Source: RUG563 sp045589355
GTDB taxonomy: Bacteria > Bacillota > Clostridia > Christensenellales > Aristaeellaceae
Assembly: GCA_045589355.1 (NCBI GenBank)
Contig: JAZNOW010000015.1
Span: forward strand, 1-62,250
Reading direction: 5' to 3'
DNA: 62,250 nucleotides
Every line of letters begins with the position of its first letter. Within the stretch, counting starts at the first letter, position 1. Made by a program: the position numbers and the translations under genes. Of the stretch, positions 49,947-59,089 are shown piece after piece. The notes beneath the pieces were generated by a model. That model was not told the DNA's origin and ran no database searches. It was given only the letters and a program-made list of their open reading frames with translations.

Positions 49947-50916
49947 GATCGTAAACGGTTACTCTCTGCCCAACATTCCCTGGCAGGATCGCCCCGAAAA
50001 TGACAATTCCCCCATCTGGCGCTACGATGCCAACCCCATCATCGGCCGTCACGATATTCCCCGGGCCAACAGCATCTTCAATTCCGCCGTGGTGCCCTTC
50101 AAGGGCGAATTTGCCGGCGTGTTCCGCTGCGACGACCGCACCGGCCACATGGACCTGTATGTGGGCCACAGCAAGGACGGCGTGAAGTGGGAAATCAGCA
50201 ACGATCCCATCGTGATGTACAACGAAAAGGGCGAACCTGTTCCCTACGAATACCGCTACGATCCCCGTGTGCTGTTCATGGACGATAAGTGGTACGTCAC
50301 CTGGTGCAACGGCTTCCACGGCCCCACCATCGGCATCGCCTACACCACTGACTTTGTGCATTTCACCCAGCTGGAAAATGCCTTCCTGCCCTTCAACCGC
50401 AACGGCGTGCTCTTCCCCCGGAAGATCAACGGCCGCTACATGATGATGAGCCGTCCCTCCGATAACGGCCACACCCCCTTTGGCGATATTTACGTCAGCC
50501 AGTCCAACGATCTGGAATTCTGGGGCCATCACCGCTGGATGATGGGCACCTGGGGCGGCTGGCAGTCCACCAAGATCGGCCCCGGCCCTGTTCCGATTGA
50601 AACGGATGAAGGGTGGCTTATGATCTACCACGGCGTGATCACCACCTGCAACGGCTTTGTGTACCGCATCAGCACCGCCATCCTGGATAAGGATGAACCC
50701 TGGAAGGTGCTCTACCGCAGCCATGAATACCTGATGGGCCCGGAAACCATTTACGAATGCACCGGCGACGTGCCCAATGTGGTGTTCCCCTGCGCCCTGC
50801 TGGTGGACCAGGATACCGGCCGCATCACCATGTATTACGGCTGTGCCGATACGGTGGTGGGCATGGCCTTCACCACGCTGGATGAGCTGATCAAATTCAC
50901 CAAAGAACACAGCTGA
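49939..50916 (+). CDS. GH130 beta-mannoside phosphorylase/hydrolase-like protein
   Basis: A 325-residue five-bladed beta-propeller of family GH130, whose members phosphorolyse or hydrolyse beta-1,2- or beta-1,4-mannosides. NSAVVPFKGEFAGVFRCD, YRYDPRV (catalytic Asp108), NGVLFPRKINGRYMMMSRPSD, IGPGPVPIETDEGWLMIYHG and PCALLVDQDTGRITMYYGCAD are family blocks. Cytoplasmic. With GH27 it fits use of galactomanno-oligosaccharides, the galactose being trimmed first. Its subfamily and linkage cannot be settled by eye. Confidence 0.92.
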   Translation: MAKIVNGYSLPNIPWQDRPENDNSPIWRYDANPIIGRHDIPRANSIFNSAVVPFKGEFAGVFRCDDRTGHMDLYVGHSKDGVKWEISNDPIVMYNEKGEPVPYEYRYDPRVLFMDDKWYVTWCNGFHGPTIGIAYTTDFVHFTQLENAFLPFNRNGVLFPRKINGRYMMMSRPSDNGHTPFGDIYVSQSNDLEFWGHHRWMMGTWGGWQSTKIGPGPVPIETDEGWLMIYHGVITTCNGFVYRISTAILDKDEPWKVLYRSHEYLMGPETIYECTGDVPNVVFPCALLVDQDTGRITMYYGCADTVVGMAFTTLDELIKFTKEHS

Positions 50917-50933
50917 ATTCAAACATAATGCAA

Positions 50934-50966
50934 CACCCGGAAGGAGAAAAACTTCCGGGTGCTTTT
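50934..50966. terminator. Terminator between convergent GH130 and membrane-protein genes
   Basis: CACCCGGAA / TTCCGGGTG stem followed by TTTTATATT on the plus strand. Confidence 0.75.
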
Positions 50967-50975
50967 ATATTCAGA

Positions 50976-51455
50976 TTATTCTTCTGCTTGTTCTTCCGCT
51001 TGCTGTTCCCTTTTTTTGTGAATGCTTGCAAGCAGGGTGGTTAGGGCTATGCAAAGGAGAAAACAGGCTGTCGCACCAAGAAGTGCGGTGATAATGGCAG
51101 AAGAAAATTGGAAATCAATCAAATATTTGTAGAGAAAAGCAATGAAGAAAACCAGCACACTGCCAATCAGGCTGATGCGGATATTGTTTTTCGGCGTGGG
51201 TTTTATTTTCCGATCCCACAAGTTTTGATGAATGCATTGAATGCAGAAATAGGCAGCGCAGATAAGCAGAACGATGCCTTCTCCCAACGCGTCGGAAATT
51301 CCTATGAGCCAGCCGTGGCTTTCAAGGATGGGCTGAACTGCAATGGCAATTAACAGCAGAGAGAACACAAGGTAAAAACTGTTGCTTTCGATTTTTCGGA
51401 GGGCTTTTTCCTGCCTTTCATCCAATTGATGTTTTTCGAATAATTTATGCTTCAT
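50976..51455 (-). CDS. Small membrane protein encoded with an XRE regulator
   Basis: A 159-residue protein with four hydrophobic spans (SFYLVFSLLLIAIAVQPIL, ALGEGIVLLICAAYFCIQCI, LIGSVLVFFIAFLYKYLI, LLGATACFLLCIALTTLLAS) and charged ends (DERQEKALRKIES, HKKREQQAEEQAEE). Membrane proteins of this type (perhaps DUF6773-like) often sit next to small XRE regulators in Bacillota; function unknown. The ATG chosen has GGAG at 7 nt and overlaps the regulator gene by 11 nt. Confidence 0.72.
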   Translation of the reverse strand: MKHKLFEKHQLDERQEKALRKIESNSFYLVFSLLLIAIAVQPILESHGWLIGISDALGEGIVLLICAAYFCIQCIHQNLWDRKIKPTPKNNIRISLIGSVLVFFIAFLYKYLIDFQFSSAIITALLGATACFLLCIALTTLLASIHKKREQQAEEQAEE

Positions 51456-51657
51456 CTTCATTCTCCTCTCCAAACAATTCGTCCAGTGTTTTGTTCAGCA
51501 CCCGGCAAATGGCACGGCACAATTTAATGGTGGGGTTATATTCCCCTTTTTCAATGGCATTGATGGTTTGCCTGGAAACACCCACTTTTTCTGCCAGATC
51601 TTTTTGCGTCCAGTCTCTTTCGGCACGGGCTGCTTTCAGATACAGGTTTTTACCCAT
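51445..51657 (-). CDS. XRE-family (Cro/C1-type) transcriptional regulator
   Basis: A 70-residue single HTH domain: ARAERDWTQKDLAEKVGVSRQTINAIEKGEYNPTIKLC is a textbook Cro/C1-type helix-turn-helix, with a short acidic tail (FGEENEDEA). GGAGGTGATTTC precedes the ATG. These mini-repressors usually control their own operon, here the adjoining membrane protein. Confidence 0.93.
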   Translation of the reverse strand: MGKNLYLKAARAERDWTQKDLAEKVGVSRQTINAIEKGEYNPTIKLCRAICRVLNKTLDELFGEENEDEA

Positions 51658-51677
51658 GAAATCACCTCCACAATTGA

Positions 51678-51706
51678 TATATAACACATACACGACATAA
51701 AGTCAA
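51678..51706 (-). promoter_or_regulatory. Promoter of the XRE-membrane protein operon
   Basis: TTGACT, 17-nt spacer, TATATA on the minus strand. Confidence 0.75.
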
Positions 51707-51814
51707 GTATATTTTACAAAATAAACAATAAATTTTACAGTACAAAGACACAAACAAAGAATGTATCAAGAGCAACGGGGGCACAATGTATGTATCTTGC
51801 AATTTGGACATTGC

Positions 51815-51843
51815 TTGATCTGAAGGGTCAATTGTGTTATAAT
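51815..51843 (+). promoter_or_regulatory. Promoter of the ACT-UPF0210-hslO operon
   Basis: TTGATC, 17-nt spacer, TATAAT. Confidence 0.7.
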
Positions 51844-51923
51844 ATATGATTGCAAAGGTATGCGGATGCTGCCCTTGTAAATAGACTGAGGAAGCAGGGT
51901 TTTTCCTGCGGAAGGAGCTTTCC

Positions 51924-52199
51924 ATGGCTAATGTATCCAAGGCTGTTGTTTCTGTGCTGGGTGTGGACCGGAGGGGTATTATCGCCAAAGTTTCCCATGT
52001 TTTGTTTGAACGTGGTTCCAATATTCTGGATATTTCCCAGACCATTCTGGGCGGCTATTTCAACATGATCATGATCGTGGATATTGCCGATTGCGATTTT
52101 TCCATGCTGATGGAAGATCTGCAGGCGCTGGGCAATGCCATCGGCGTGCAGATCCGCATCCAGAAGAGCGAAATTTTCGAAACCATGCATCAGATTTGA
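51924..52199 (+). CDS. ACT-domain protein (UPF0237 family)
   Basis: A 91-residue stand-alone ACT domain: AVVSVLGVDRRGIIAKVSHVLFERGSNILDISQTIL is the classic ligand-binding start of this fold, which binds amino acids or related small molecules as dimers. AAGGAG at 8 nt. It is followed after 15 nt by the UPF0210 gene, a partnership conserved widely in Bacillota, so it probably senses a ligand for the larger protein. Confidence 0.93.
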   Translation: MANVSKAVVSVLGVDRRGIIAKVSHVLFERGSNILDISQTILGGYFNMIMIVDIADCDFSMLMEDLQALGNAIGVQIRIQKSEIFETMHQI

Positions 52200-52214
52200 G
52201 CCGGAGGTAAAGCC

Positions 52215-53567
52215 ATGTTTCAGACCCATGAAATTCTGGATACCCTGCGGATGATCGACCAGGAAAAGCTGGACGTAAGAACCATCACCATGGGTATTTC
52301 CCTGTTTAACTGCGTATGTGACGACGAAGAGAAACTGGCCCAGCGGGTATATGACCGCATCTGCACCCAGGCGGAAAACCTGGTGAAGGTGGGCCGTGAA
52401 ATTGAACGGGACTTTGGCGTGCCCATTGTGAACAAGCGCGTTTCCGTCACGCCCATTTCCCTGATCACCGGTGCGGTGAAGAACCCTGTGGTGATCGCCC
52501 GGGCGCTGGATAAGGCGGCAAAGACCGTGGGGGTAGACTTCATCGGCGGCTATAGTGCCCTTGTGCAAAAGGGCATGACGGCGGCGGATGAAAGGCTCAT
52601 CCGCTCCATTCCGGAAGCCCTGTCCGAAACGGACGTGATGTGCTCTTCCGTCAATGTGGGCTCCACCCGGGCCGGCATCAATATGGATGCGGTGAAGCTG
52701 TGCGGCGAAATGATCAAGGATCTGTCCATCCGCACCGGCGATAAGGACAGCCTTGGCTGCGCCAAGCTGGTGGTTTTCTGCAATGCGGTGGAAGATAATC
52801 CCTTCATGGCCGGCGCCTTCCATGGCCCCGGGGAAGGGGACTGCGCGGTGAGCGTGGGCGTCAGCGGCCCCGGTGTGGTAAAGCGGGCGCTGGAAAATGT
52901 GAAGGGCCAGCGGTTTGACGAAGTGGCGGAAATGATCAAGCGCACCGCCTTCCGCATCACCCGTGTGGGTCAGCTGGTAGCAAGGGAAGCCTCTGCCAGG
53001 CTGAACGTGCCCTTTGGCATTGTGGACCTTTCCCTGGCTCCCACCCCTGCAGTGGGCGACAGCGTGGCGCATATTCTGGAAGAAATGGGCCTGGAGCGCT
53101 GCGGCACCCACGGTACCACGGCGGCCCTTGCCCTGCTCAATGATGCCGTGAAACAGCGCGGCGTGATGGCCTCTTCCCATGTGGGCGGCCTTTCCGGCGC
53201 TTTCATTCCCGTCAGCGAAGATATCGGCATGATCGAAGCGGCTGCCTGCGGCGCCCTGACGCTGGATAAGCTGGAAGCTATGACCTGCGTGTGCTCCGTG
53301 GGCCTTGATATGATCGCCGTGCCCGGGGATACCACCGCCGCCACCATCTCCGCCATCATTGCGGATGAAGCGGCCATCGGCATGGTGAACAACAAGACCA
53401 CCGCCGTGCGTCTCATTCCTGCTCAGGGCAAGAAGGTGGGGGACGAAGTGGAATTTGGCGGCCTCCTTGGCCGTGCACCCATCATTGACGTGCATCCCTT
53501 CTCTTCCGATTTGTTTATTGAACGTGGCGGCCGCATTCCCGCGCCCCTCCACAGCCTGAGAAATTAA
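52215..53567 (+). CDS. UPF0210/PFL-family protein (DUF711)
   Basis: A 450-residue protein of the UPF0210 family, related in fold to pyruvate formate-lyase-like proteins but of unknown activity. Family blocks: TMGISLFNC, VNKRVSVTPISL, CSSVNVGSTRAGINMDAV, NAVEDNPFMAGAFHG, GIVDLSLAPTPAVGDSVA and CSVGLDMIAVPGDT. GGAGGT precedes the ATG. Paired with the ACT protein upstream; the ligand and reaction are unknown. Confidence 0.94.
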   Translation: MFQTHEILDTLRMIDQEKLDVRTITMGISLFNCVCDDEEKLAQRVYDRICTQAENLVKVGREIERDFGVPIVNKRVSVTPISLITGAVKNPVVIARALDKAAKTVGVDFIGGYSALVQKGMTAADERLIRSIPEALSETDVMCSSVNVGSTRAGINMDAVKLCGEMIKDLSIRTGDKDSLGCAKLVVFCNAVEDNPFMAGAFHGPGEGDCAVSVGVSGPGVVKRALENVKGQRFDEVAEMIKRTAFRITRVGQLVAREASARLNVPFGIVDLSLAPTPAVGDSVAHILEEMGLERCGTHGTTAALALLNDAVKQRGVMASSHVGGLSGAFIPVSEDIGMIEAAACGALTLDKLEAMTCVCSVGLDMIAVPGDTTAATISAIIADEAAIGMVNNKTTAVRLIPAQGKKVGDEVEFGGLLGRAPIIDVHPFSSDLFIERGGRIPAPLHSLRN

Positions 53568-53584
53568 AGGAGCGTTTTTCAAGT

Positions 53585-54484
53585 ATGGAAAATTTGGCCC
53601 TTTTGAATTTGCCCGATGAAATTCTGCACATGACGGTATGCGGCGGCATGGCCCGGGTGCTGCTTTTGCGCACCACCGGCATGACCCGCAAAGCTGCTAA
53701 GATTCACCAGCCCTCCGATACCGCCCAGGCTGCCATGAGCCGCCTGATGACGGCGACCGCCATGCTGGGCTGCATGATGAAGGGCGGGGACGATTCCGTT
53801 ACCGTCACCGTGGCCGGCAACGGCCCTGCAGGCAAGATCACCTGCGTGGCCAACGGTACGAAAGTGAAAATTGCGCCCCAGGACCCCCAGGTGGAGCTGC
53901 CCCTGAAAAAGGACGGCCACCTGGATGTGGGCGGCTACATCGGCCATGAAGGCCGGCTGACCGTCATCAAGGACCTGGGCCTCAAGGAACCCTATGTGGG
54001 CCAGTGTCAGCTGGTGAGCGGTGAACTGGGGGAAGATTTTGCCCACTATTTCACCACCAGCGAACAGAAGCCTTCCGTGGTGGCGCTGGGGTGCCTGGTG
54101 AACAACGGCGTGTGCCTGTCTTCCGGCGGCGCCCTGATCCAGCCCCTGCCCGGCTGCCCGGACGACGTGCTGGATTTGCTGGAGATCCGCTCCATGTTCT
54201 TTACTTCCATCAGCCGGGAAGTGGCGGAAGAACCGCTGGAAGATCTGGCCACCAAGTGGTTTGACGGCATGGACCTGAAAATCCTGGAGAAAGAGCCGGT
54301 CAGCTATCAGTGCGACTGCAGCCGGGAGAAGATGGAAAGGGCGCTCATTGCCATGGGCCGCCGTGATTTGAGCGAACTGATCGAAGAAGACGAAGGGGCG
54401 GAGCTTACCTGCCACTTCTGCCGCACTTCCCACCGGTTCACCAAGGAAGACCTGACCGCCCTGCTGGAAAGGGCCACCCGATGA
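53585..54484 (+). CDS. hslO: Redox-regulated chaperone Hsp33
   Basis: A 299-residue Hsp33: N-terminal chaperone core and a C-terminal redox switch with the zinc Cys pairs CDC and CHFC about 35 residues apart (the usual CxC and CxxC). Oxidation releases zinc and activates holdase function. AAAGGAG lies upstream with slightly long spacing. It overlaps the next gene by 4 nt. In an anaerobe it fits protection during oxygen exposure, as does the nearby rubrerythrin. Confidence 0.95.
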   Translation: MENLALLNLPDEILHMTVCGGMARVLLLRTTGMTRKAAKIHQPSDTAQAAMSRLMTATAMLGCMMKGGDDSVTVTVAGNGPAGKITCVANGTKVKIAPQDPQVELPLKKDGHLDVGGYIGHEGRLTVIKDLGLKEPYVGQCQLVSGELGEDFAHYFTTSEQKPSVVALGCLVNNGVCLSSGGALIQPLPGCPDDVLDLLEIRSMFFTSISREVAEEPLEDLATKWFDGMDLKILEKEPVSYQCDCSREKMERALIAMGRRDLSELIEEDEGAELTCHFCRTSHRFTKEDLTALLERATR

Positions 54485-55800
54485 ACCGGGAGGAAAAGCG
54501 CGTTGTGCCTTTTGAGCGTCCTGCATCCTACTGGGCGCGGAAGGCACGGAAGGCCTACACCCCTTCCCGCATGCCCGAAGCGGCGCTGATGATGCGAAAG
54601 GCGCTGGAGCAAAGCGGGGATAGCCGCATGGCGCTGGAGGTGGCGGCCATTTACCGCAGCATGCACTGCATTTCTGCGGCGGAGAGGTACCTGATGAAGG
54701 CGGCGGCCGATTGCGGCGTAACGCCCCAGTTGTGCTACGAAACGGGCCTGTGCGCCCTGGAAAGGCAGGAAGAGGCCATGGCGGAAAACGCCCTGGACGC
54801 CTGCATCCGCCTGGCCCCCGGCAGCGCCCTGGCCCATGAATGCCAGGAAATCCTGGAAACCTATCCCTGGAGCTGGCAGCCCCCCGAAAAACGTACCGCC
54901 CGCAGCCTGGCCATGAGCCATTTTGCCCGCACCCGCCTGCAAAATGGCGATGTGAAAGGGGCAAGGGAAAGGGCGCAGGCGGCCTGGCAGCGGGGCAAAA
55001 CCGGTGAAGCAGCCATTTTGTACGGCATGCTGCAGGATACGCCGGCGCTGGCGGAAGGGTATGTGCAGCATGCGGTGGAGAAGATGCCGGGGCAAACGCC
55101 GCCCCTGCTCTTGCTTGCCCAGGTGTATTTTCAGCAGGGCAAAACGGAAATGGCCCGGGCTGTGATGGGCGTGTGCAGTACCCATTGCCGCACCTTGCAG
55201 CAGGTGGAAGCCTTTGCCATGATGGCGGGCCAGATGGGCTTTTATCAGGAAGCGCTGGACCTGGCGGAAGAAATGCTGAAATCTCACCCCTGCAGCACCG
55301 ATTATCTTCTGATCAAGTACCGCATGCTGAAAAAGCTGGCACAGACGGAAAAAGCGGAGCGGGTGCTGCAAACCATTCTGGAAATTGACCCGGACGACGC
55401 CTGCGGCATCTGGTATGCAAGGCATCCGGAAGAAGACGTGCCCTACCTTGGCCGGATGATGTTTTTGCCCATTCTGGGGATGATGACGTCGGCCCTTCGC
55501 AGGGAACGAAAAACAGGGCCGCTGAACCGGCTTTTGCACCTTTTTACCTTTGTACTCCGCCAGGAAGCGGAGGCGAAGGATGTGTATGCCGCTCTGGTGC
55601 CCCTGTGGCGGCAAATGAACGCCCGGGAAAAAAAGAAGCTGGATGAACGGGACGAGGCGGCCGTGTACTGGCTGTATCTGTACATTTTGCTGCGGCTGGG
55701 CAAACGGGAAATGCTGGCCCAGGCCCTTGCATGCATGCCCGGCAGAAAACGCGCCGAAAGAAAGCTGGCCCGGTATCTGTACCTGACACAGGAGGATTGA
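54481..55800 (+). CDS. TPR-like helical repeat protein
   Basis: A 439-residue soluble protein made of helix pairs resembling tetratricopeptide repeats (EAALMMRKALEQSGDSRMALEVAAIY, EALDLAEEMLKSHPCSTDYL, KAERVLQTILEIDPDDACG). No catalytic domain. Likely a scaffold or interaction protein. The start codon overlaps hslO (ATGA) so translation is coupled. It is possibly functionally linked to the following helical protein and the zinc-ribbon/TPR protein. Confidence 0.75.
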   Translation: MNREEKRVVPFERPASYWARKARKAYTPSRMPEAALMMRKALEQSGDSRMALEVAAIYRSMHCISAAERYLMKAAADCGVTPQLCYETGLCALERQEEAMAENALDACIRLAPGSALAHECQEILETYPWSWQPPEKRTARSLAMSHFARTRLQNGDVKGARERAQAAWQRGKTGEAAILYGMLQDTPALAEGYVQHAVEKMPGQTPPLLLLAQVYFQQGKTEMARAVMGVCSTHCRTLQQVEAFAMMAGQMGFYQEALDLAEEMLKSHPCSTDYLLIKYRMLKKLAQTEKAERVLQTILEIDPDDACGIWYARHPEEDVPYLGRMMFLPILGMMTSALRRERKTGPLNRLLHLFTFVLRQEAEAKDVYAALVPLWRQMNAREKKKLDERDEAAVYWLYLYILLRLGKREMLAQALACMPGRKRAERKLARYLYLTQED

Positions 55801-55804
55801 AAAA

Positions 55805-56635
55805 ATGCGCTGCATCAATTTTGACAAAGAATTTGAACGCTACATGATGGCCTATGTGAAGGAACACGGCAAGGAATACAAAAATTATGACGCCATCGAG
55901 GCGGCCATGCCCGATATCTATGCCACCTTCCTGGACACGGAAGCCAACTGGCTGGGAGGCAAAAAGCCCGGCGAATATTTTGAACAGTTTGACAATGCCA
56001 AGCAGCTGGTGAACTGGATGGAAGATTACATCAAGCAGCGCATTCCCGTGCCGGATATGCTGATGAACCGTATCAGTGAACTGGGCCAGGCGGCAGAAGC
56101 GCCCCTGATGCAATTGATGCAGAAGGAGCGGGCGCCCCGGGAAGCTGTCATGGAAGCCATCGAGCTTTTGCGGGAAATTGAAAGCACGGCGCCCATGGAT
56201 TATTTCATCGCTTTGCAGCTGGAACGCCGGGAAGGTGAAGACGAACTGGCCGACAATGCGCTGGAAAGCCTGTCCGATATGGGCGAAAAAGCGGTGCCCG
56301 CCATGCGGGAAGCGCTGGAAAAGGCCAACAGCGAAGGCAAGGTGGCGCTGCTGACCCTTTTGTGCAATTATCCCGGCGACGAAATGGTGTTTACCACCGC
56401 CCTTGCCATGTTCCAGATGCTGCCGGAGCAGGTGGCCGTGATGGCGGATTGCCTGGGCAAGCTGGGGGACGAACGGGCGCTGCCGGCCTTGAAAAAGGCA
56501 GCAGCCAGCGAAGAAACCCCTTACCTTGATTACATCGAACTGCGCAATGCCATCGAAGCGTTGGGCGGCGAATGCCCCGAACGGGAATTTGACGCGCAGG
56601 ACCCGGCTTACGAAGCTATGTGCAAAATGCAGTAA
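55805..56635 (+). CDS. Helical-repeat (HEAT-like) protein of unknown function
   Basis: A 276-residue acidic protein. The N-terminal part (about 1-80) has a distinct domain (FEDKEFERYM-like start, aromatic-rich YKNYDAIEAAMPDIYATFLDTE would be its helices); from about 80 on, short helical repeats of HEAT type (DELADNALESLSDMGEKAVP, VAVMADCLGKLGDERALPAL) with Ala/Leu pattern. No enzyme motif. GGAGG at 9 nt before the ATG. Operon member between TPR and zinc-ribbon proteins. Confidence 0.7.
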   Translation: MRCINFDKEFERYMMAYVKEHGKEYKNYDAIEAAMPDIYATFLDTEANWLGGKKPGEYFEQFDNAKQLVNWMEDYIKQRIPVPDMLMNRISELGQAAEAPLMQLMQKERAPREAVMEAIELLREIESTAPMDYFIALQLERREGEDELADNALESLSDMGEKAVPAMREALEKANSEGKVALLTLLCNYPGDEMVFTTALAMFQMLPEQVAVMADCLGKLGDERALPALKKAAASEETPYLDYIELRNAIEALGGECPEREFDAQDPAYEAMCKMQ

Positions 56636-56687
56636 AAACGCCTTTTGCTTCGTTTGGTAAGCAGATCACCCGGGAAAGGAGAAACAC

Positions 56688-58499
56688 ATGGTATGCAAGC
56701 AATGCGGCCATCTTTTACGGGATGGCGTTTGGGTTTGTGACAACTGCGGTGCGGTGAACAGCGTTTCCCCGCAGGCTGCAGGGGTGCAGGGCCGCAGGCA
56801 GGGCAAATATGCCCCGCAGGCGCAGAAGGAAGAAGAAATGCCCAAGTATGATCCTGCTGCCCGGCCGATGGTACCGCCTGCTGTGCAGGAAAAGACGCCC
56901 ATTGATGAAAAGCACACCCACAAGGTGAAAAAAGTGATGATCAACTGGGTGGCCGTGGCCATTGCGCTGGTGGCGCTGCTTTTTGTGGCGCTGATTGGCG
57001 GCTATGTGTTTTTGCAGGTAACGGATGCCGGCCAGCTGATCATGGCGCGTATGGGGAAAGAGGCCAATGCCACCGCCCTGTGGGCCTACGGCCAGGAGCT
57101 GTTGGACCAGGGGTATATCGACCGTGCCATTGAAACCTTCAACAAGGCGTACGAGCAGGAGCCGGACCGGGAAGATATCTACGGCCATCTGCAGCAGCTG
57201 GCGGATGCTTATGAAGCCGGCGGCTATACCGGCAAAGCGGAAGAAACCTACCGGCTGATGACCACCGTGGATAAGAAAAAAACATCGGCCTATCGCTCCA
57301 TTGTGCGTATCATGGAGGATCAGGACCGGAAGATGGAGCTTTCCACCTTCCTGACGCTGGCCTATGAGAACACGGGCGATTCCTCCTTCCGCCGTCAGCG
57401 GGAAGACATGCTGCCTTCCACACCCACCACGGACCTGGAAGCCGGTACCCGCATGTATGAGCGTGACGTGGCCATCCTGTCTGCCGAGGATTACGATATC
57501 TACTACATTCTGGGGGAAGAGGGAATTTTGCCGGAGGACGGCAGCCTGTATACGCAGCCCATCCATCTGGCAGAAGGCGTGCATGTGCTGCGGGCTGTGG
57601 CAGTGAGCAACGACCTGGTCAGCGATGAAATGATGCTGAAATACAACATCACCCTGCCGGTGCCTTCCGCGCCTTATCCTTCTCTGGCACCCGGTACGTA
57701 TGAGCAGCGCCAGCGGGTGCGGCTGAAGTACCTCAAGAGCGAAGACGAAGAACTGCAGCTGGATTATCTGAAAAACGATCCGGTGGCCCGGGCGGATGCA
57801 GAACAGAAACAGAACGATATTGTGATGTATTACACCCTGGACGGCCAGACGCCCACCTCCAATTCCCCCATCTATGAAGGGGACGGCATTCTGATGCCCG
57901 GCGGGTATGTGATTTTGAAGGCGGTCACGGTGAACGGCTACGGCAAGGTGAGCAACGTGCTGGAGCGCAAGTACAAGATCAACAACGTGGCTTTCAAGAA
58001 ATTTTTCAACAATACCGATGAGATGGCCGATGTGACCATCATGAAAACCACCAGGGATCAGTTCATCAAAAAGTTCGGCCAGCCCAATGAGGAAACGGAA
58101 ACGGAAGACGCCACCGTGCGCGGCGTGACGCTGAAGATGACCTATAACTGGGGCGAAGCGAAGTTTGTGATGATTTCCTCCGGTTATGTGCTCTACAGCC
58201 TGGACACCGGCAATTCTGCCATGGTGGGCCCGCGGAAAACCCGCATCGGCCAGACGGAAGCGGAAATTACCGCCCAGTTCCGGGACATGGGCCAGCCCCA
58301 TGACCAGAACGGCGACCGCAGCCTCTACTGGAACGACCAGAACAACGGCAACGATAAAGGGAAACTGTTCCACCTGGACGATACCCATGACCGCATTGAT
58401 TATTCCTATGTACGGGAAGACGGCGGCACGGTGACCATGAGCTATTATCTGGAAAACGGCGTGGTGAAGCGGATGAGCATCCGCTATCGCCTGCTGTGA
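56688..58499 (+). CDS. Zinc-ribbon/TPR membrane protein with chitobiase-like beta domain
   Basis: A 603-residue membrane protein: N-terminal zinc ribbon (CKQCGHLLRDGVWVCDNCG), Pro/Gln/Ala-rich linker, one transmembrane helix (about 85-112; WVAVAIALVALLFVALIGGYVF), TPR-like repeats (about 125-230), then a beta-rich extracytoplasmic region with MYYTLDGQTPTSNSPIYEG, the fingerprint of chitobiase/beta-hexosaminidase C-terminal (CHB_HEX_C) domains, and a final unknown domain. The topology puts the zinc ribbon inside and the rest outside. AAAGGAG at good spacing. Possible cell-surface sensor or scaffold. Confidence 0.82.
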   Translation: MVCKQCGHLLRDGVWVCDNCGAVNSVSPQAAGVQGRRQGKYAPQAQKEEEMPKYDPAARPMVPPAVQEKTPIDEKHTHKVKKVMINWVAVAIALVALLFVALIGGYVFLQVTDAGQLIMARMGKEANATALWAYGQELLDQGYIDRAIETFNKAYEQEPDREDIYGHLQQLADAYEAGGYTGKAEETYRLMTTVDKKKTSAYRSIVRIMEDQDRKMELSTFLTLAYENTGDSSFRRQREDMLPSTPTTDLEAGTRMYERDVAILSAEDYDIYYILGEEGILPEDGSLYTQPIHLAEGVHVLRAVAVSNDLVSDEMMLKYNITLPVPSAPYPSLAPGTYEQRQRVRLKYLKSEDEELQLDYLKNDPVARADAEQKQNDIVMYYTLDGQTPTSNSPIYEGDGILMPGGYVILKAVTVNGYGKVSNVLERKYKINNVAFKKFFNNTDEMADVTIMKTTRDQFIKKFGQPNEETETEDATVRGVTLKMTYNWGEAKFVMISSGYVLYSLDTGNSAMVGPRKTRIGQTEAEITAQFRDMGQPHDQNGDRSLYWNDQNNGNDKGKLFHLDDTHDRIDYSYVREDGGTVTMSYYLENGVVKRMSIRYRLL

Positions 58500-58502
58500 C
58501 AA

Positions 58503-58537
58503 ATGAAGCAGCATGCCGGCAGGGTATGCTGCTTTTT
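58503..58537 (+). terminator. Terminator after the zinc-ribbon protein gene
   Basis: AAGCAGCAT / ATGCTGCTT stem with a T-run, overlapping the leader of the deaminase gene. Confidence 0.8.
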
Positions 58538-58552
58538 TCGGGAGGTGAAAAC

Positions 58553-59065
58553 ATGAAGGAACATGAAGTGTTCATCCGCAGGTGCTACGATCTGGCTGTG
58601 GCGGCGGGGAAGAAGGGGTATGACACCTTTGGCGCCGTGCTGGTGCATGACGGCAATGTGGTGGCGGAAGCGGAAAACACCGCGGATTACAAAAAAGGCT
58701 TGTTCGGCCATGCGGAATTTAACCTGGTGCACATGCTGGCCAACCGCTTTTCCGATGCGATGCTGGCGGAAAGCACTCTGTATACCAGCTGCGCTCCCTG
58801 CAACCGCTGCCTGATGGCCATTGCGTCGCTGGGCATCAAAAAAGTGGTGTATGGGGTGAGCTATGAACGGTTTGCCCTGCTGCTGCCTTTTGTGCCCCAT
58901 ACGCCGGATTATGAAAAGATTCTTGGGCAGATGGATGTGGAAATGCATCTGGAAGGGCCTGTGCTGGAAGAGGCGGGCATGCATGTGTTTGAGTGGTGGG
59001 GCGGCAAGCACCGGCCCCTGGAGGAACTGCTGAAAGAAAGCGAAGACATGCGCAGCGGAAAGTGA
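58553..59065 (+). CDS. Cytidine/deoxycytidylate deaminase-family protein
   Basis: A 170-residue zinc-dependent deaminase: GHAEFNLV (zinc His and proton-shuttle Glu) and TSCAPCNRCLM (two zinc Cys) form the CDA-superfamily HxE...PCxxC motif. Longer loops than tRNA-specific TadA; could be a guanine, cytosine or pterin-like deaminase. The ATG has GGGAGGTG just upstream. It lies after a terminator, so read-through or an unseen promoter is needed. It is convergent with the histidine kinase gene across element E. Confidence 0.9.
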   Translation: MKEHEVFIRRCYDLAVAAGKKGYDTFGAVLVHDGNVVAEAENTADYKKGLFGHAEFNLVHMLANRFSDAMLAESTLYTSCAPCNRCLMAIASLGIKKVVYGVSYERFALLLPFVPHTPDYEKILGQMDVEMHLEGPVLEEAGMHVFEWWGGKHRPLEELLKESEDMRSGK

Positions 59066-59089
59066 CGGGGACGGTTTTCGGGGGCTGTG

